From NCBI GenBank assembly GCA_029204225.1, contig CM055099.1, positions 65,375,852 to 65,439,851 of the forward strand: a DNA stretch of 64,000 bases, written 5' to 3'. Each line of letters starts with the position of its first letter. Within the stretch, counting starts at the first letter, position 1. Of the stretch, positions 11,701 through 22,062 are shown piece by piece. A model generated the notes under the pieces. That model did not search any database. It was given only the letters and a program-made list of their open reading frames with translations, and was not told the DNA's origin. A program made the position numbers and the translations under genes. The DNA is from Diphasiastrum complanatum. Taxonomy: Eukaryota; Streptophyta; Lycopodiopsida; Lycopodiales; Lycopodiaceae.

Positions 11701-11806
11701 TAGACTTGGATTCATAAAGCTTCTTCAAAGCTTCCCAAGCCTCCAAAGATGATGTGCACTTACCAACTTCCTTGAGAAGTTCATTGGTAACATTCATCTT
11801 GATCAT
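8783..11806 (-). CDS. Gag-protease plus unassigned C-terminal region, 1007 codons
   Basis: Residues 1-150 are copia Gag (NELLKEVGKCTSSLEAWEAL). A CCHC knuckle lies at 180-193 (CFYCGIKGHFANEC), the aspartic protease motif DSGASSH at 240-246, and protease/pre-integrase sequence runs to about 360 (GVLYIPSLSKNLLSVGQ). Residues 360-1007 match no domain I know. They contain a charged Ser/Lys/Gly-rich stretch, hydrophobic segments near 565-580 and 896-915, and faint RT echoes: YGLKRAG (668-674) and LLIYDGDI (697-704, where copia RT has YVDD). A KGKQV...LLTCFGEFSC segment (755-776) resembles the region normally found before RT. The ORF is uninterrupted for 3 kb. A plus-strand relative lies at 23683-28449. 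The start shown is internal: the Gag start at 11984 is separated by a 17-bp deletion. Confidence 0.75.
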   Translation of the reverse strand: MIKMNVTNELLKEVGKCTSSLEAWEALKKLYESKSTSRVLTLRRQIFQSLQKKEESTHAFVLRVKAFNDELACIDESIKEVELVQVILNGLLDDHANLVQSFAIQKTLPSIVDLQEILVNEEYRHQSRGGGSTSTSHYEEDAMFIKGKFKGKGKCKWSKGQDQGETSSFGKKKDKSKLKCFYCGIKGHFANECLKKQRDEGSKQINFTTNDEDLGGGDYLLMCSSSLISSEGDKDSWWIDSGASSHMTSHKEFLTSLVTYDGAKKAIHMANGGECVIEGIGSNPICLSTNRKARLDGVLYIPSLSKNLLSVGQMIKKGYMVKFGGDACFITKEEILVARGNRQGRLFKLDAFVMANKDGMEKEIGLNFPKLPFSINKIGGSYAKSNKLPYARSRSRSNMLLGDVHLCANLASLEDNDGVSMVLHGKCKHAKGKERANFINGGEGSSLEKIVVNDFFDHMEKDVARCMHEGGGSSTFFCYDSKKVIFPASGVTCLYKESRSNGSIKRLSEGDSHKSRRREVCEEFKVGCTLNDVILNDSEEESLSYDSLPKTLSRSSCLKKESTSIILMLKVLIIFFMASNVFEVSTSHDAIIKRESYEGKSNGRLVLGKIQGMDLTSLHQLKGFYDYELITHDQDGKRLVEEDYMEQIERQFLQGKGDLIGELIEVCYGLKRAGFLRFDTHLHLLYFMLDGKFGIYLLIYDGDIGDIAFTNLCGNSRSSIDEFLLDIDHMFEREYFQRFRSEDIHIFDIFDDQEKGKQVKATHFVLLTCFGEFSCVDDVMQVDIGSHGFHTGKASNGSGKKSFLNDFDGQEKDQEVGLKGLQQHKRKGGNLELVKSIKGEVIGKDVMDLFLQLIEDSSKVKGAARKCCSSLLYLFYLMFELFHVDVCKLSRYGQTSYIVLQYLIVGVVLAFLAGFADGNEANGGSLCHSSMAKFSSVELLGANTWRLSIFGEFMVIFLCQVDLEDGLVQTTWFMESCGARFASCMYSPTHGFPRLDGFLWQDEMEAH

Positions 11807-11984
11807 GTGTAGAGCTATACCTCACTTGATCTTGAGGTGCTTGAGGTCTCTCCTCCACACCTTCAACAATCTCCATCAACTCATTCATCTCCAATAAGGA
11901 CTCCATCCTCACCTTCCAAGTAGAATAGTTGATTGAGGTAAGCCTATCATTGCTCTCCAACATAAATCCACCACTTGTAGCCAT
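11807..11984 (-). pseudogene. Gag N-terminus of element 1, frameshifted
   Basis: Starts MATSGGFMLESNDRL and continues into the copia Gag motif INYSTWKVRMESLLEM, matching 23683-23880 on the plus strand. After the QVRY codons, 17 bases present in the relative (starting gacaagagagc) are missing. This throws the start out of frame with the long ORF, so this copy could not make a full Gag from its own start without frameshifting. Confidence 0.75.
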
Positions 11985-12572
11985 GTTGAAGTGACCTGAT
12001 CTTCTTCTTTCAACCTGTTCCAATGCACAAAGCACTCTCTTGAATGTCAACAAATGAACTCAAGAAGAAATCACAAAGATATGGAACCTCTCAAATCTAT
12101 TCTAGCACTTCTAACTAGAAAATCAACACATAGAATAGTGAAATCTTGATCAACCTATGATCTATCCTCAATCTAATGATTCTTGCCACTTCCTAAGATT
12201 GAAATACACTCAAATGAAGTTCAGTAACCTCACAAACTAGAGATCCAATCAAAATTAGGGTTTTGACAAAATAACAAAAAATTGAATATCTTAAATTCTA
12301 CATGCAATTTCTAAAAACTTGGTATATCTTCTTGTAGACTCCAATGAGACCTTCCTAATGCACCAAATATCATCTAAATCCAGTAAACCAAGTGTGAAAT
12401 CGGAATTGATCAAGTATATAACCCTATATTGAGTTTTGACCTACAAAAGATCAATTCTACACATGCAAAAATGCTGATTTTTGAGTAGAGATCAATCTAG
12501 CATGCTCTAGCATTGCTAACTCCTCCAAATCCTTGCTAAAGATGGCTGATCCTTTCATAACCTGAAACACAA
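11985..12572 (-). other. 5' leader of element 1
   Basis: Untranslated leader between the primer-binding site and the gag start. It is closely matched by 23107-23682 in element 2; no ORF of note. Confidence 0.6.
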
Positions 12573-12586
12573 GAGATCTGATACCA
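12573..12586 (-). promoter_or_regulatory. Primer-binding site, initiator tRNA-Met
   Basis: Reads tggtatcagatctc on the minus strand immediately inside the 5' LTR. The first nine bases match the 3' end complement of plant initiator tRNA-Met. Confidence 0.85.
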
Positions 12587-13240
12587 TGTGAAGGATTTCA
12601 GATCATTCAAGATCCAATCCAAGTCCTAAATCTTTGGTTACAATAAGGAGCAAACCAACAATCCTGCCAATGTAGAAAAATCAGCATCTACATACAAAAT
12701 GAGATGCAAACTCTAAGAGATATTGATCAAACATGAACCAAAACATAAAATATGTTTGTTTTCCGTACAATTACAGTACCATACTATATTTCACACGTGT
12801 GAAACCGAAAATAGCAATAAATGATCATTTTTCACACAAGATTGCAAGATAACACCAAGATAGTGCACCAATGAGTAGTAGAACCCAAAGAGAACCATGT
12901 ATAATGATGAAATGAGAGATAGAAGAGAGAAGATGTGTCTCTCCACGAGTTACATACTTTTATAGAGTTTCCAAACCCTATTTGGCCACTTGGCTTTCCC
13001 TCCAAAATGTAAACCCTACTATTTTTGGGTCTAGATTCAATGTACCCAAAGTTCAAATTTGAATCTCTCTCAAACTTGACTACCAAATTTCCCACACTTT
13101 CCAAAAGTGTTTATTGAATGTATTTTAAACTAATATAACTTCAAAAATTTTATCTTTAAGCCTAAAATGAGTTTTGGCCTCTTATTGACAATTTACCAAA
13201 ATGTGACTAAACTAGACTAAACTAGTTGAAATCTCTCACA
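12587..13240 (-). repeat. 5' LTR of element 1
   Basis: 654 bp beginning TGTGAGAGATTTCAACTAG and ending CCTTCACA on the minus strand, with TG...CA termini. It contains the palindromic word cacacgtgtg, shared by all LTRs of this family in the window (for example at 29340 and near 22550). Confidence 0.93.
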
Positions 13241-13362
13241 CATGTTCTATGTGCTCTTGCCTTAGAATTTTCAAGATAGATTAAAATCAATCAAGTGCAA
13301 GATCTTTGTGCAAACACAAACATCTTAGGAGATCATTCACATTGTTTGTATCAGAGCCTACC
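13241..13362 (+). mobile_element. Right part of interrupted LTR with degenerate primer site
   Basis: Starts with the CATGT duplication and continues the LTR cut by element 1; it matches 31904-32010 up to cacattgttt. It is followed at 13349-13360 by tgtatcagagcc, one base short of the tRNA-Met primer site tggtatcagagcc. I infer the end of a 5' LTR of a plus-strand copia element whose gag begins at 14080. Confidence 0.65.
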
Positions 13363-14079
13363 TAAGGTTTGCATGCATGCATCAAGTGTGATGAAAATTT
13401 TGGCTTGAAATCTTGATTTTGGGAGTGTAGTTGAATCTCTATAGCTATCAACGGGATTTTGGGATCAAAAGGGGTCTAAATCACATTGATTGGATCCATG
13501 CTGGGTATTGTACAAAATTCACTGCTCATACATGTGTGAGATCAGTCAACTTTGACTTATTGGTGTATCTCCAAGGTTGATCCAAAATTGGTGTATGATA
13601 GCTTAACATAAAGCTAGTGGAGTCTAGTTTGTGTTGCAATTTGTTTCAACTCAACTGGATGTGTCTTGTGAAAGTTATAGCCATTTGAAGTGAGGTAGGT
13701 AGGACACCCAACTTGGTTGGACACACCGAGTTTGACCCATATATAGCTTGTTTCATCCAAAAACTCAAGATAGTGCTTGTCAATCTTGTCTAGGTGGGAT
13801 CTAGGTATGACTTTGAAGCCATAGCCACATAGTTTCATACAAATCAAGTGTATTTGAGTCTTTTGTGGAGTCTTTGAGTGCTTTACATGTGCTTGAGAGA
13901 ATTTGGTTTTGCTTCATCTTTGTATTGGAGCTTGATCTAGATTGGCATAGCTTGTGAGATTGATCTCAAACCTTGTTGCAAGATCCCAAGTTGTAGTTGG
14001 TAGAACACCATTATTGGATCCTTCATTGAGAAAGAAGGAACACTTTTAGATCCATTACAAGATAATTTCTCAAGATAAG
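13363..14079 (+). other. Copia leader, no gene
   Basis: About 700 bp between the degenerate primer site and the first gag codon, consistent with a copia untranslated leader. No ORF with motifs. Confidence 0.5.
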
Positions 14080-14485
14080 ATGGCTTCCATGGGATCCTTT
14101 CTCTTGGAAGAGATATTGACCACCTCCAATTACTCTATTTGGAAGGTGAGCATGGAGTCGATTTTGATCCTCCAAGATGTGATGGGTATTGTCCTTGGAC
14201 TTGAGAAGGAGCCTCAATTGCTTCAGGAAGTACAAAGGTACAAGAAAAGAGCAAGAATGACTCTTCACTATATCAAGATGAATGTTTCAAATGAAGTGTC
14301 GAGAGAAATTAGTACTTGCACCTTAACCAAGGAGGCTTCGGACACCCTCAAAGTCATTTATGAGGTCAAGAATACCGAAAGATTTTCATAGAGAGCTTGC
14401 TTGCATAGAAGATCACCTCAACCAAAGTAAATTAGTGCAAGTGATCCTAAATGTATTGAAGGATGAATTTGGCAACCTTGTACAT
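14080..14485 (+). pseudogene. Copia gag fragment
   Basis: Encodes a copia Gag N-terminus (YSIWKVSMESILILQDVM ... LHYIKMNVSNEVSREIS). It jumps frame at about 14390 with loss of the middle of Gag, then runs KLVQVILNVLKDEFGNLVHV before joining LTR-like sequence at 14486. Non-functional. Confidence 0.8.
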
Positions 14486-14629
14486 GTTGGACTATTCTAC
14501 TATCGGAGTGATTCATATCCAAATAATCAATTTTTAATCTTCATCCACTTTTATCTAGTTCTGCAGTTCTATTCGTGTTTTTACACAGTCTGCATAAATA
14601 CTTGGGAATCGCTCTAGAGGTGGCTCCGA
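14486..14629 (+). repeat. LTR fragment inside gag remnants
   Basis: gttggactattctactatcg onward matches the LTR start at about 17101-17215, including the shared word ggtggctccga. A partial LTR thus lies between two gag fragments, showing that the copia block is a recombined mosaic. Confidence 0.7.
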
Positions 14630-17096
14630 GTGTGGAAGATTAGAATGGAATCATTATTGATTCTACATGATGTAATGGACATTGTAAGTGGAGTTGAAGA
14701 AGAACCTACAGCTCCTAATAAAGCTGCAGCATTCAAGAAGAGAAAAAGGATTGCTCTTCATTTCATAAAAATGAATGTCACAAATGAAGTGCTAAGGGAG
14801 ATCAGTAAGTGCACCACTACCAAGGAGGCTTGGGACACTGTTAAAACAATCTATGGAATTAGAAATATTTCTAGATTGCTTACACTTAAAAATCAAATCT
14901 TTCTAAGTTATCAGAGAGTAGATGAGAGTGCTTCAAATTATGTAATGAGAGTTAAAGATCTTCATCAAGAGTTAGCTAGTATTGGTGATGCTCTTAAGAA
15001 CATTGAGCTTGTTGAAGTAGTCCTTAATGGACTAAGAGATGAGTATGACAATATTGTGCAGACTTATGCTGCCAGGGAGGAGCTTCCATCTTTGGGACTC
15101 TTCAAGGTGTTCTCATTGCTGAAGAAAGCAAGCAAGAGAACAAGATGCTGAGGATCAACAAACTTTCATTAAAGGATGGTGGAGATGACAAAGCACTCTT
15201 CACCAAGGACAAGTCAAGAGGCAAGGGCAAAGGTCAACAACGCTTCAAGAAGGACAAGGTCAAAGAAGGTAGTGAGGATCAATCCTCACAAGCTGCAACA
15301 TCCAGTGGCAAAAAGAAGCTATCAAAGATCAAATGTTTCTTTTGTGGCAAGAAGGGTCACTATGCATCAAATTGTTTCAAGAAGAAGAACCGGTCCAAGC
15401 AAGCTAACCTTGCTAATGAAGAAGAGTGTGAGGGTATTGAGAGTGAAAGAGAAAATTCTTTAATGATGTTTAGTTTTTCATCTTCTCCTTACAAGAATGA
15501 AGAAATCTGGTGGATAGATAGTGGGGCTAGTTCCCATATGTCTAGTTCTAGAAACTCTTTCACAAGTCTCATGCCATATGAAGGTGCAAAAAAGATCAAT
15601 CTATACTGCTAATGATGTAGAGTGTAGAATTGAAGGAATATGCATGCATCATCATCAAAATCCTTTTGTTTGCATGATGTACTTTATGTGCCTAAACTAA
15701 CCAAGAACTTCATTAGTGTAGGATAGTTGTTTGATAGTGGATTGGATGTCAAATTTCATGTTGACAAGTGTGTAATCTCGAGGGAGAGAAGTGATTGCTA
15801 GAGGATCTAAAGTTGGAAAGTTGTACAAGCTAGATTCTAGGGAGAGTGCTAACATTTTTTATGTTGCTTATGAGACCAAGGTTCATATTCCAAAGACACT
15901 ATCAAAGGAGCTACAACCCTGTGAAGTTTGTGTTTTGGCAAAATCACATAGAAGACCTTTTCCAAGATCCAACATCAAGACTCAACAACCATTTGAACTC
16001 GTGCACTCTAATGTTCATTTCTCCTCTACCAAGAGCAAAAGAGGAGCAAACTGTTTTGTCTCTTTCATAGATGATTACACAAGATATTCTTGGATCTATA
16101 TGTTATCTTCTAAAGCTATGGTTTATGATGTCTTCCTTACTTTCAAATCTTATGTAGAAAAGAAGTTTTCTTTCAAGATAAAAGCTTTGAGAAGTGATAG
16201 TGGAGGTGAATATACCTCTAATAAGTTTAAAGACTATTGTGAACAAGAGGGAATACATAGAAAAAAAATTTGTTCTTATACTCCTCAGCAAAATGGAGTT
16301 GCTAAAAGAAAAAATAGAACATTATGTGAATGTGCAAAAGCCATTAGGCTAGAAGCATTTCTATCTAAAGAATTTTGGGGAGAAGCAGTTGCATGTGCAA
16401 ATTATCTTTGTAATAGGCTTCCTAATCTTGCTATAGAAGGAAGAACACCATTTGAGATGTTGCAAAATCTTGTGATACACCTATGGAGTCCCATGTAAAG
16501 CAAACTATAAGAGGTAATGAAAGATCTTTCAAGGACATTACTATCTATAGAAAGCTGGTTAGGTCACTTATCTATCTAACCATCACAAGACCAGATCTAA
16601 GCTATTGTGTTGGTAGATTGAGTCAATTTATGCAAGATCATAGTGAGGAGCATTGGAAGCTAGGAAAACGAGTTTTGAGGTATATCATGGGAACTCGAGA
16701 TTTTGGCATATTGTATGTTCACAACTCATAAATCTATCTTCTACTGAATCAAAGTATATCAGAGCCTCTCATGCTACAAAGGAAGCAGTATGGTTAAGAA
16801 ACTTACTTTCAGATGTTAGTCTGAAACAATGTGCTTTGACAATTTTATTTTGTGATAATCAAAGTGCCATTGCCTTGTCAGCCAACCCTAGATTTCATTC
16901 TAGGATAAGCACATTGAACTCAAGTATCACTATGTTAGAAACAAAGTTCTCGACAAAGAGGTAAAGTTGCAGTACTATCGAATGCAAGATATGACTGCGG
17001 ATATTTTCACTAAAGCATTAAGCTTGGATGCACACAAAATTTTGTGGTGCAGAACTAAGTTTGAAGGTCAAAGCATTCATGGAATTAAATTAAGGG
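14630..17096 (+). pseudogene. Copia gag-pol with RT deleted
   Basis: Order: Gag (14630-15150, WKIRMESLLILHDVMDIV); CCHC knuckle at 15334-15375 (CFFCGKKGHYASNC); protease DSGASSHMSS near 15520; integrase (15870-16470) with FIDDYTRYSW, SDSGGEY and PQQNGVAKRKNR. Immediately after TPFEM the sequence skips all of RT and resumes at the pol connection (CDTPMESHVK, about 16472) with RPDLSYCVGRLSQFM, then RNase H (LSSTESKYI, DNQSAIALS), and ends at ADIFTKALS near 17020. Frameshifts near 15150, 15600 and 16720 and an in-frame stop near 15726 make it a pseudogene. Confidence 0.9.
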
Positions 17097-17100
17097 GGAG
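17088..17100 (+). promoter_or_regulatory. Polypurine tract
   Basis: ttaagggggag directly before the LTR-like sequence that starts near 17101; the expected plus-strand primer of a copia element. Confidence 0.75.
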
Positions 17101-17860
17101 TTTTGGATTATTCTACTATCGGAGTGATTCATTCGAATAATAATCGGTCTTTAATCTTCATCCATGTTTCTACACAGTCTACAAGAATACTCAGGAATCG
17201 CTCTACCGGTGGCTCCGACATATCGAACATCATCCGACATATCGACGACGATGATGAAAGTCGAAAAAGTTGGCCATGTCAATGAACAACAGTTATTGTT
17301 CCACTTTATATGAAGCTAAAGAATTGCCCTAATTGCTTTGCAAGTAAATTTTCAGAAAGTCCTAACTGGATGAATGTCAGCGCATTACGACCAACAAGCT
17401 ACTGCGATCTGCAACCTGATTAGTTGTCCTACTGGATACGCGTTAATTTCTTTAGTATAAATAGTTGATCATTAAATACTTACATAACTTAGTTTTTGTC
17501 TTAGCTCAGTTATTGTTATTCGCGCTTACTACTTTATCAACGGAAGTGCATCATACAGAGTTTTTAGCTACTTAGAGATAGCTTAGAGTACGTGGTTTTT
17601 ATCCGCACTTGTTTTGTGCTCTCATCATCTGATTTGTACATGCTACTTATTGAATCGATATAACTTCTTATTGTGTTTAGTATCATGTCAAAATGTATGC
17701 TTCTTTGTAGTTATTTGTAACTGTAAAATCTCTTATTGTTTTGTCTGTTCACTGCAATACATCATTGTTTGGCTACGAAATCACTTTAGTGCTAACAATT
17801 TCAAAGTTGGTTGCTAAAAGATTGAACATGACTTCTGTCATTATATGTTTGTTCAATATT
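17101..17860 (+). repeat. Copia LTR with TATA box
   Basis: Begins ttttggattattctactatc after the polypurine tract. The TATA-like agtataaatag near 17455 could be the LTR promoter. The right edge is uncertain because RT-bearing copia sequence of another copy starts by 17870. No target duplication could be confirmed. Confidence 0.6.
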
Positions 17861-17864
17861 GATA

Positions 17865-19183
17865 GGCGTAGTCATGCGAGTGCTATTCTGGATGGAAGGA
17901 CACCTTTTGAGATGCGATTTAAGAGGAGCTCGAGTGTCAACTTTCTTAAAACTTTTGGATGCACATGCTATGTCAACATTACTCTTGATTATAGGACCAA
18001 GGAGGATCCATCTTCAAGGAAAGGTATTTTTGTTGGATATAGTGAGGTGAGTAAAGCCTACAAGGTTTACAATCCTTCTACTAACAAAGTGATTGTTGGT
18101 AGAGATGTCATTTTTTATGAGGGGAACATTCCAAAAGTATCTTCAAGCATTATTGATGGTGATGTGGATGGATCTAACATTCTCGATGTTGATGTGAAGG
18201 ATCCTACTTTGGATGGTGATGATGAAGGACCATCATCAAGTCAAAAGCCAAGGAGAACATCAAGGGAAAGACAAATGCCTTCAAGGCTCACATATGATGA
18301 GAAGGGCAAGCAAGTAGTTTCTGGAAATTACTTTGCTTTACTAACCTCTTTTGATGAACCTACATGTGTATATGAAGCAAGGAAAGAAGAGGAGTGGATC
18401 CAAGCAATGGATCTTGAGTATCAAGCTCTTATGAAAAATGGAACATGGAGATTGGTGGAGTTATCTAAGGACAAGAAAGCTATTGGATGCAAATGGATCT
18501 TCAAGGTGAAGACAACCAAGATGGATCTATCAACAAGTACAAGGCAAGGTTAGTGGCAAAAGGATATTCTCAAGAACATGGGATTGACTATGATGAAACC
18601 TTTGCACCCATGGCAAAGATGGTAAGCATTCGGGTCATCATCTCTCTTGCTACTCTTTATGGCTGGGATCTATGGCAATTGGACATTACAAATGCATTTT
18701 TGAATGGTGATCTTGAGGAGGAAATGTACATGGATCAACCTGAGAGCTACATTTCATCTACAAAGCCAAATCATTTGTGTCTTCTACAAAAGAGTTTGTA
18801 TGGCCTTAAGCAAGCACCAAAAAGTTGGTATGCTAATTTAATACTTTTTTACTCTCTCAAGGCTTTGTTATGAGTGAGTATGATCATTCACTTTATTATA
18901 AGTTTGTTGGAAATGATGTTACCATCTTGCTAATCTTTGTGGATGATATCATCTTGAGTGGTGAAAACAATCAAGATGTGGAGGATCTCAAGAGTGCTCT
19001 TAAGAAGGAATTTGAGGTGCATGATCTTGGTAACTTGCATTACATTTTAGGAATAGAAGTAATTAGATCTTCTCAATCTACTTTCATTTGTCAAGAGAAG
19101 TATGCTAATTCAATTCTAGAAATATTTCATATGGTAGATGCAAAAGCTTGTGATTAACCAATGGAATCTTATGTAAGGCTAAT
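17865..19183 (+). pseudogene. Copia RT fragment
   Basis: Starts at LDGRTPFEM, the point where the 14630-17096 copy breaks off. It continues through the integrase C-terminus (RKGIFVGYSE), the pre-RT region (KGKQV...FALLTSFDEPTC) and RT (YKARLVAKGYSQEHGIDYDE, QLDITNAFLNGDLEEEMYM, YGLKQAPKSWY, FVDDIILSG). Frameshifts lie near 18500 and 18870. It ends at PMESYVRLI, where the element 2 LTR begins at 19184. RNase H is missing. Confidence 0.9.
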
Positions 19184-19263
19184 TGTGGGAGATTTCAACC
19201 AGTTTAGTCAAGTTTAGTCATATTTGTCAATATTAGGCCAATATGCATTTTAGACTTAGAGAT

Positions 19264-20011
19264 TGTTGGAGGGTTTGCGGATCTCAAGGCCACCCTAACC
19301 CTAGTTAATAAGTGAGAGGGATTTGGCACCTTGCGTTTGTAAGTCCAACCCAATGATCACATAGTTATTTGATTGATTAGTTAAAAGTTAATAAAAGGAC
19401 TTTAGGCCTTTTTGCGGGACTTTTAATGTCGCAGGGCCTAAATGTCAAGTTAGTGAATAAAGTTGGGTTTCCCTCCAATTTTGATGGTTCCCACACTTTT
19501 TTAAATTTGAATAAAAAGAGAAACAAGACTGGACCAATAGGATTCAGAGGCCAGGGTCCTCCTCTCTACTATAAAAAGGGACCAACTCGAGTTGCTCCTC
19601 ATGTTCATTTCCTCATTTCAATAAAGCAGATTGGTTCTCTTTAGAAATGGATTGATGAATGTCCTTGCTCTTCCTTTCTTCTCCTCAATTTCTCATGTTT
19701 TCTTTGGATTTTGCTAATTGTTGGATTTGATCATTATTGGGATTGCTATTTCTTATGCTTTTTGTGAGAGAGAAAGGGAGAAAGAGAAGAGTAAGTTTCT
19801 ATCATTGTTGTGGATTTAGGGTTAATGGAAGTAGGGTTAATGGATGTAGTGTTAATGGATGTTCGTGTTAGATCCTCCATTCATGTTGAAATCTGAACTA
19901 TACTATCGCTCTCATGGGAACGAACCTACGCGTGACAACTAACTCCGTCTCTTTGATGCTAGATTGACTAGATCTTGGATTCAGGTTAGGCAAGGAAAGA
20001 AACCCACTACA
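19264..20011 (+). repeat. 5' LTR of the small LTR element
   Basis: 748 bp; TG...CA termini; contains ctataaaaaggg near 19570, a plausible TATA box. Confidence 0.9.
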
Positions 20012-20015
20012 ATTT

Positions 20016-20032
20016 TGGCGCCGTTGCCGGGG
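20016..20032 (+). promoter_or_regulatory. Primer-binding site, tRNA-Asp
   Basis: tggcgccgttgccgggg is the exact complement of the 3' end (with CCA) of plant tRNA-Asp(GUC), four bases inside the 5' LTR. Confidence 0.9.
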
Positions 20033-20189
20033 AGCTACGCCAATTTTTCAGTTTGCAACATGTTTGGTTGATGGTTAGCTTGCATTAGGCATCTTGTCGT
20101 GGCATCTAGGGTTAGCTTTGCATTATGGATGTGATTTGTGAGAGTCATGTCCAAAAACGTTCAAAAAATGAGTGGTGACTGTATTTTTT

Positions 20190-20790
20190 GTTAATTTTTT
20201 GCCTCTTTTTATTCAATTTTTGCCCTATTTTTTGTTTCCTATAATTCAATTTGAATAGAGATATTGTAGAGCATTGAAAGGGCTTTCTTTCCATCTAATT
20301 TTTTTTTTTTAATTCCGTTTAGTATTGAGCAAGTTACAAATTTTTGAAATTTGCAACAAAATTCTGTTAACTTGTCAAAAACCAAAAACTTCCAAATTCG
20401 TTTTTTTTTTTGCCCTGTTTGATTCATTTTTTGCCCTACTTTTTATTCTTTGTATTTCAATCTAAATATGAACAGTTGTAGAGCATTATAAGGGCTTTCT
20501 ATCCATATAATTTTTTTTGGATTCCGTTCAGTATTGGGCAAGTTACAAATTTTTGAAGTTGGCAACAAAATTTTGTAAACTTGTCAAAAACCAGAAACTT
20601 TCATATTCATTTTTTTTCTGCCCTGTTTGATTCATTTTTCGCCCAGCTTTCTGTTCTCTATAATTTCATCTAAATAGCTATAGTTGTAGAGCATTGAAAG
20701 GGCTTTCTAGAGATATAATTGTTTTCTCATTTCGTTACATATTGAGGAAGTCAAAAATTTTTGAAAATGTCAAAAAAAAAAAAATTGCAG
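20190..20790 (+). repeat. ~210-bp tandem repeat, three copies
   Basis: Landmarks tgcccta/gcccag, gtagagcattgaaagggc and cttgtcaaaaacc recur with about 210-bp spacing in the internal region of the small LTR element. Three diverged copies; non-coding and T-rich. Confidence 0.85.
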
Positions 20791-20814
20791 TTACCTTGTC
20801 GTTAGCTTCAACAA

Positions 20815-21006
20815 TGTCATTGCTAGCAGGTGCACCTATCTACAAGGATCAACATCAACAAGCATTATCTTGGGATCTTTTTTTGGATGGTGTCGACTAC
20901 CCATTTGTCAATGCACAAGGTTATCATGAATGGCCACCGGACCCATATAAATATTCAAGCATCGAGGTTGGTGTCGTGGGACCGCCACCAATTTTGGTGG
21001 GGGATA
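20815..21006 (+). CDS. Short ORF inside the small LTR element, doubtful
   Basis: About 64 codons starting MSLLAGAPIYKDQHQQ and ending near VVGPPPILVGD at the polypurine tract, with the frame running on into the LTR. The composition looks protein-like (Tyr/Trp/Pro-rich) compared with the T-rich repeats before it. I do not recognise it; it may be the last trace of a Gag or Pol protein. Confidence 0.25.
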
Positions 21007-21007
21007 C

Positions 21008-21752
21008 TGTTGGAGGGTTTGCGGATCCCAAGGCAACCCTAACCCTAGTTAATATGTGAGAGGGATTTGACACCCTGCGTGTGTAAGTCCAACCCAATGA
21101 TCACGTAGTTATTTGATTGATTAGTTAAAAGTTAATAGAAGGACTTTAGGCCTTTTTGCGGGACTTTTAATGTCGAGGGCCTAAATGTTAAGTTAGTGAA
21201 TAAAGTTGGGTTTCCCTCCAATTTTGATGGTTCCCACACTTTTTTAAATTTGAATAAAAAGAGAGGCAAGACTGGACCAATAGGATTCAGAGGCCAGGGT
21301 CCTTCTCTCTACTATAAAAAGAGACCAACTCGAGTTGTTCCTCATGTTCATTTCCTCATTTCAATAAAGCAGATTGGTTCTCTTTAGAAATGGATTGATG
21401 AATGTCCTTGCTCTTCCTTTCTTCTCGTCCATTTCTCATGCTTTCTTTGGATTTTGCTAATTGTTGGATTTGATCATTATTGGGATTGCTATTTCTTATG
21501 CTTTTTGTGAGAGAGAAAGGGAGAGAGAGAAGAGTAAGTTTCTATCATTGTTGTGGATTTAGGGTTAATGGATGTAGTGTTAATGCTTAGTGTTAATGGA
21601 TGTTAATGTTAGATCCTCTATTCATGTTGAAATTTGAACTATACTATGGCTCTCATGGGAACGAACCTACGCATGATAACTAACTCCGTCTCTTTGATGC
21701 TAGATTGACTAGATCTTGGATTCAGGTTAGGCAAGGAATGAAACCCACTACA
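21008..21752 (+). repeat. 3' LTR of the small LTR element
   Basis: 745 bp, differing from 19264-20011 by scattered substitutions and small indels; followed by the GAGAT duplication. Confidence 0.9.
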
Positions 21753-21982
21753 GAGATAAACTTTTTAAAGTTATTTTAGTCAGAGTTCATTTGAATTACC
21801 ACTTTTGGAAAGTGTGGGACATATATTAGGTCAAATTTGGACACATTCAAAGTTGAATGTTAGATGCATTAAATCTAGTCATATTGATGATAGGGTTTTT
21901 GAACTAGAGGAGGTTTGGAGAGAAACCAAACTCTAAATGAGACATGGATCTACTATATATAGTGTAAATTCATGGGAGAACA

Positions 21983-21984
<2 letters not shown>

Positions 21985-22062
<78 letters not shown>

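Larger units (their letters stand above)
7797..13240 (-). mobile_element. Non-autonomous copia element (element 1)
   Basis: A 5.44-kb LTR element on the minus strand. The 5' LTR is 12587-13240, the 3' LTR 7797-8438. The primer-binding site at 12573-12586 is complementary to initiator tRNA-Met, and CATGT duplications flank the element. It carries Gag and protease but no recognisable integrase, intact RT or RNase H; instead a long open frame of unassigned sequence follows the protease. By eye the LTRs differ at roughly 17 of 640 sites, implying a fairly recent insertion. Transposition must have relied on enzymes from another copia element. It lies inside an older LTR. Confidence 0.9.
19264..21752 (+). 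mobile_element. Small non-autonomous LTR element, GAGAT duplication
   Basis: A 2.49-kb element with near-identical LTRs at 19264-20011 and 21008-21752 (tgttggagggtttgcgg ... acccactaca). A primer-binding site for tRNA-Asp lies at 20016-20032. The internal region is about 1 kb, and GAGAT duplications flank it at 19259-19263 and 21753-21757. The polypurine tract ttggtgggggata precedes the 3' LTR. No Gag or Pol. tRNA-Asp priming is common in gypsy elements, so I infer a gypsy-derived TRIM/LARD-like parasite. Confidence 0.92.

Noticed and set aside
19280..19312. Telomere-like ccctaaccctag
   Set aside because: Only two units, present in both LTRs of the small element (also near 21035); part of the LTR, not a telomeric tract.
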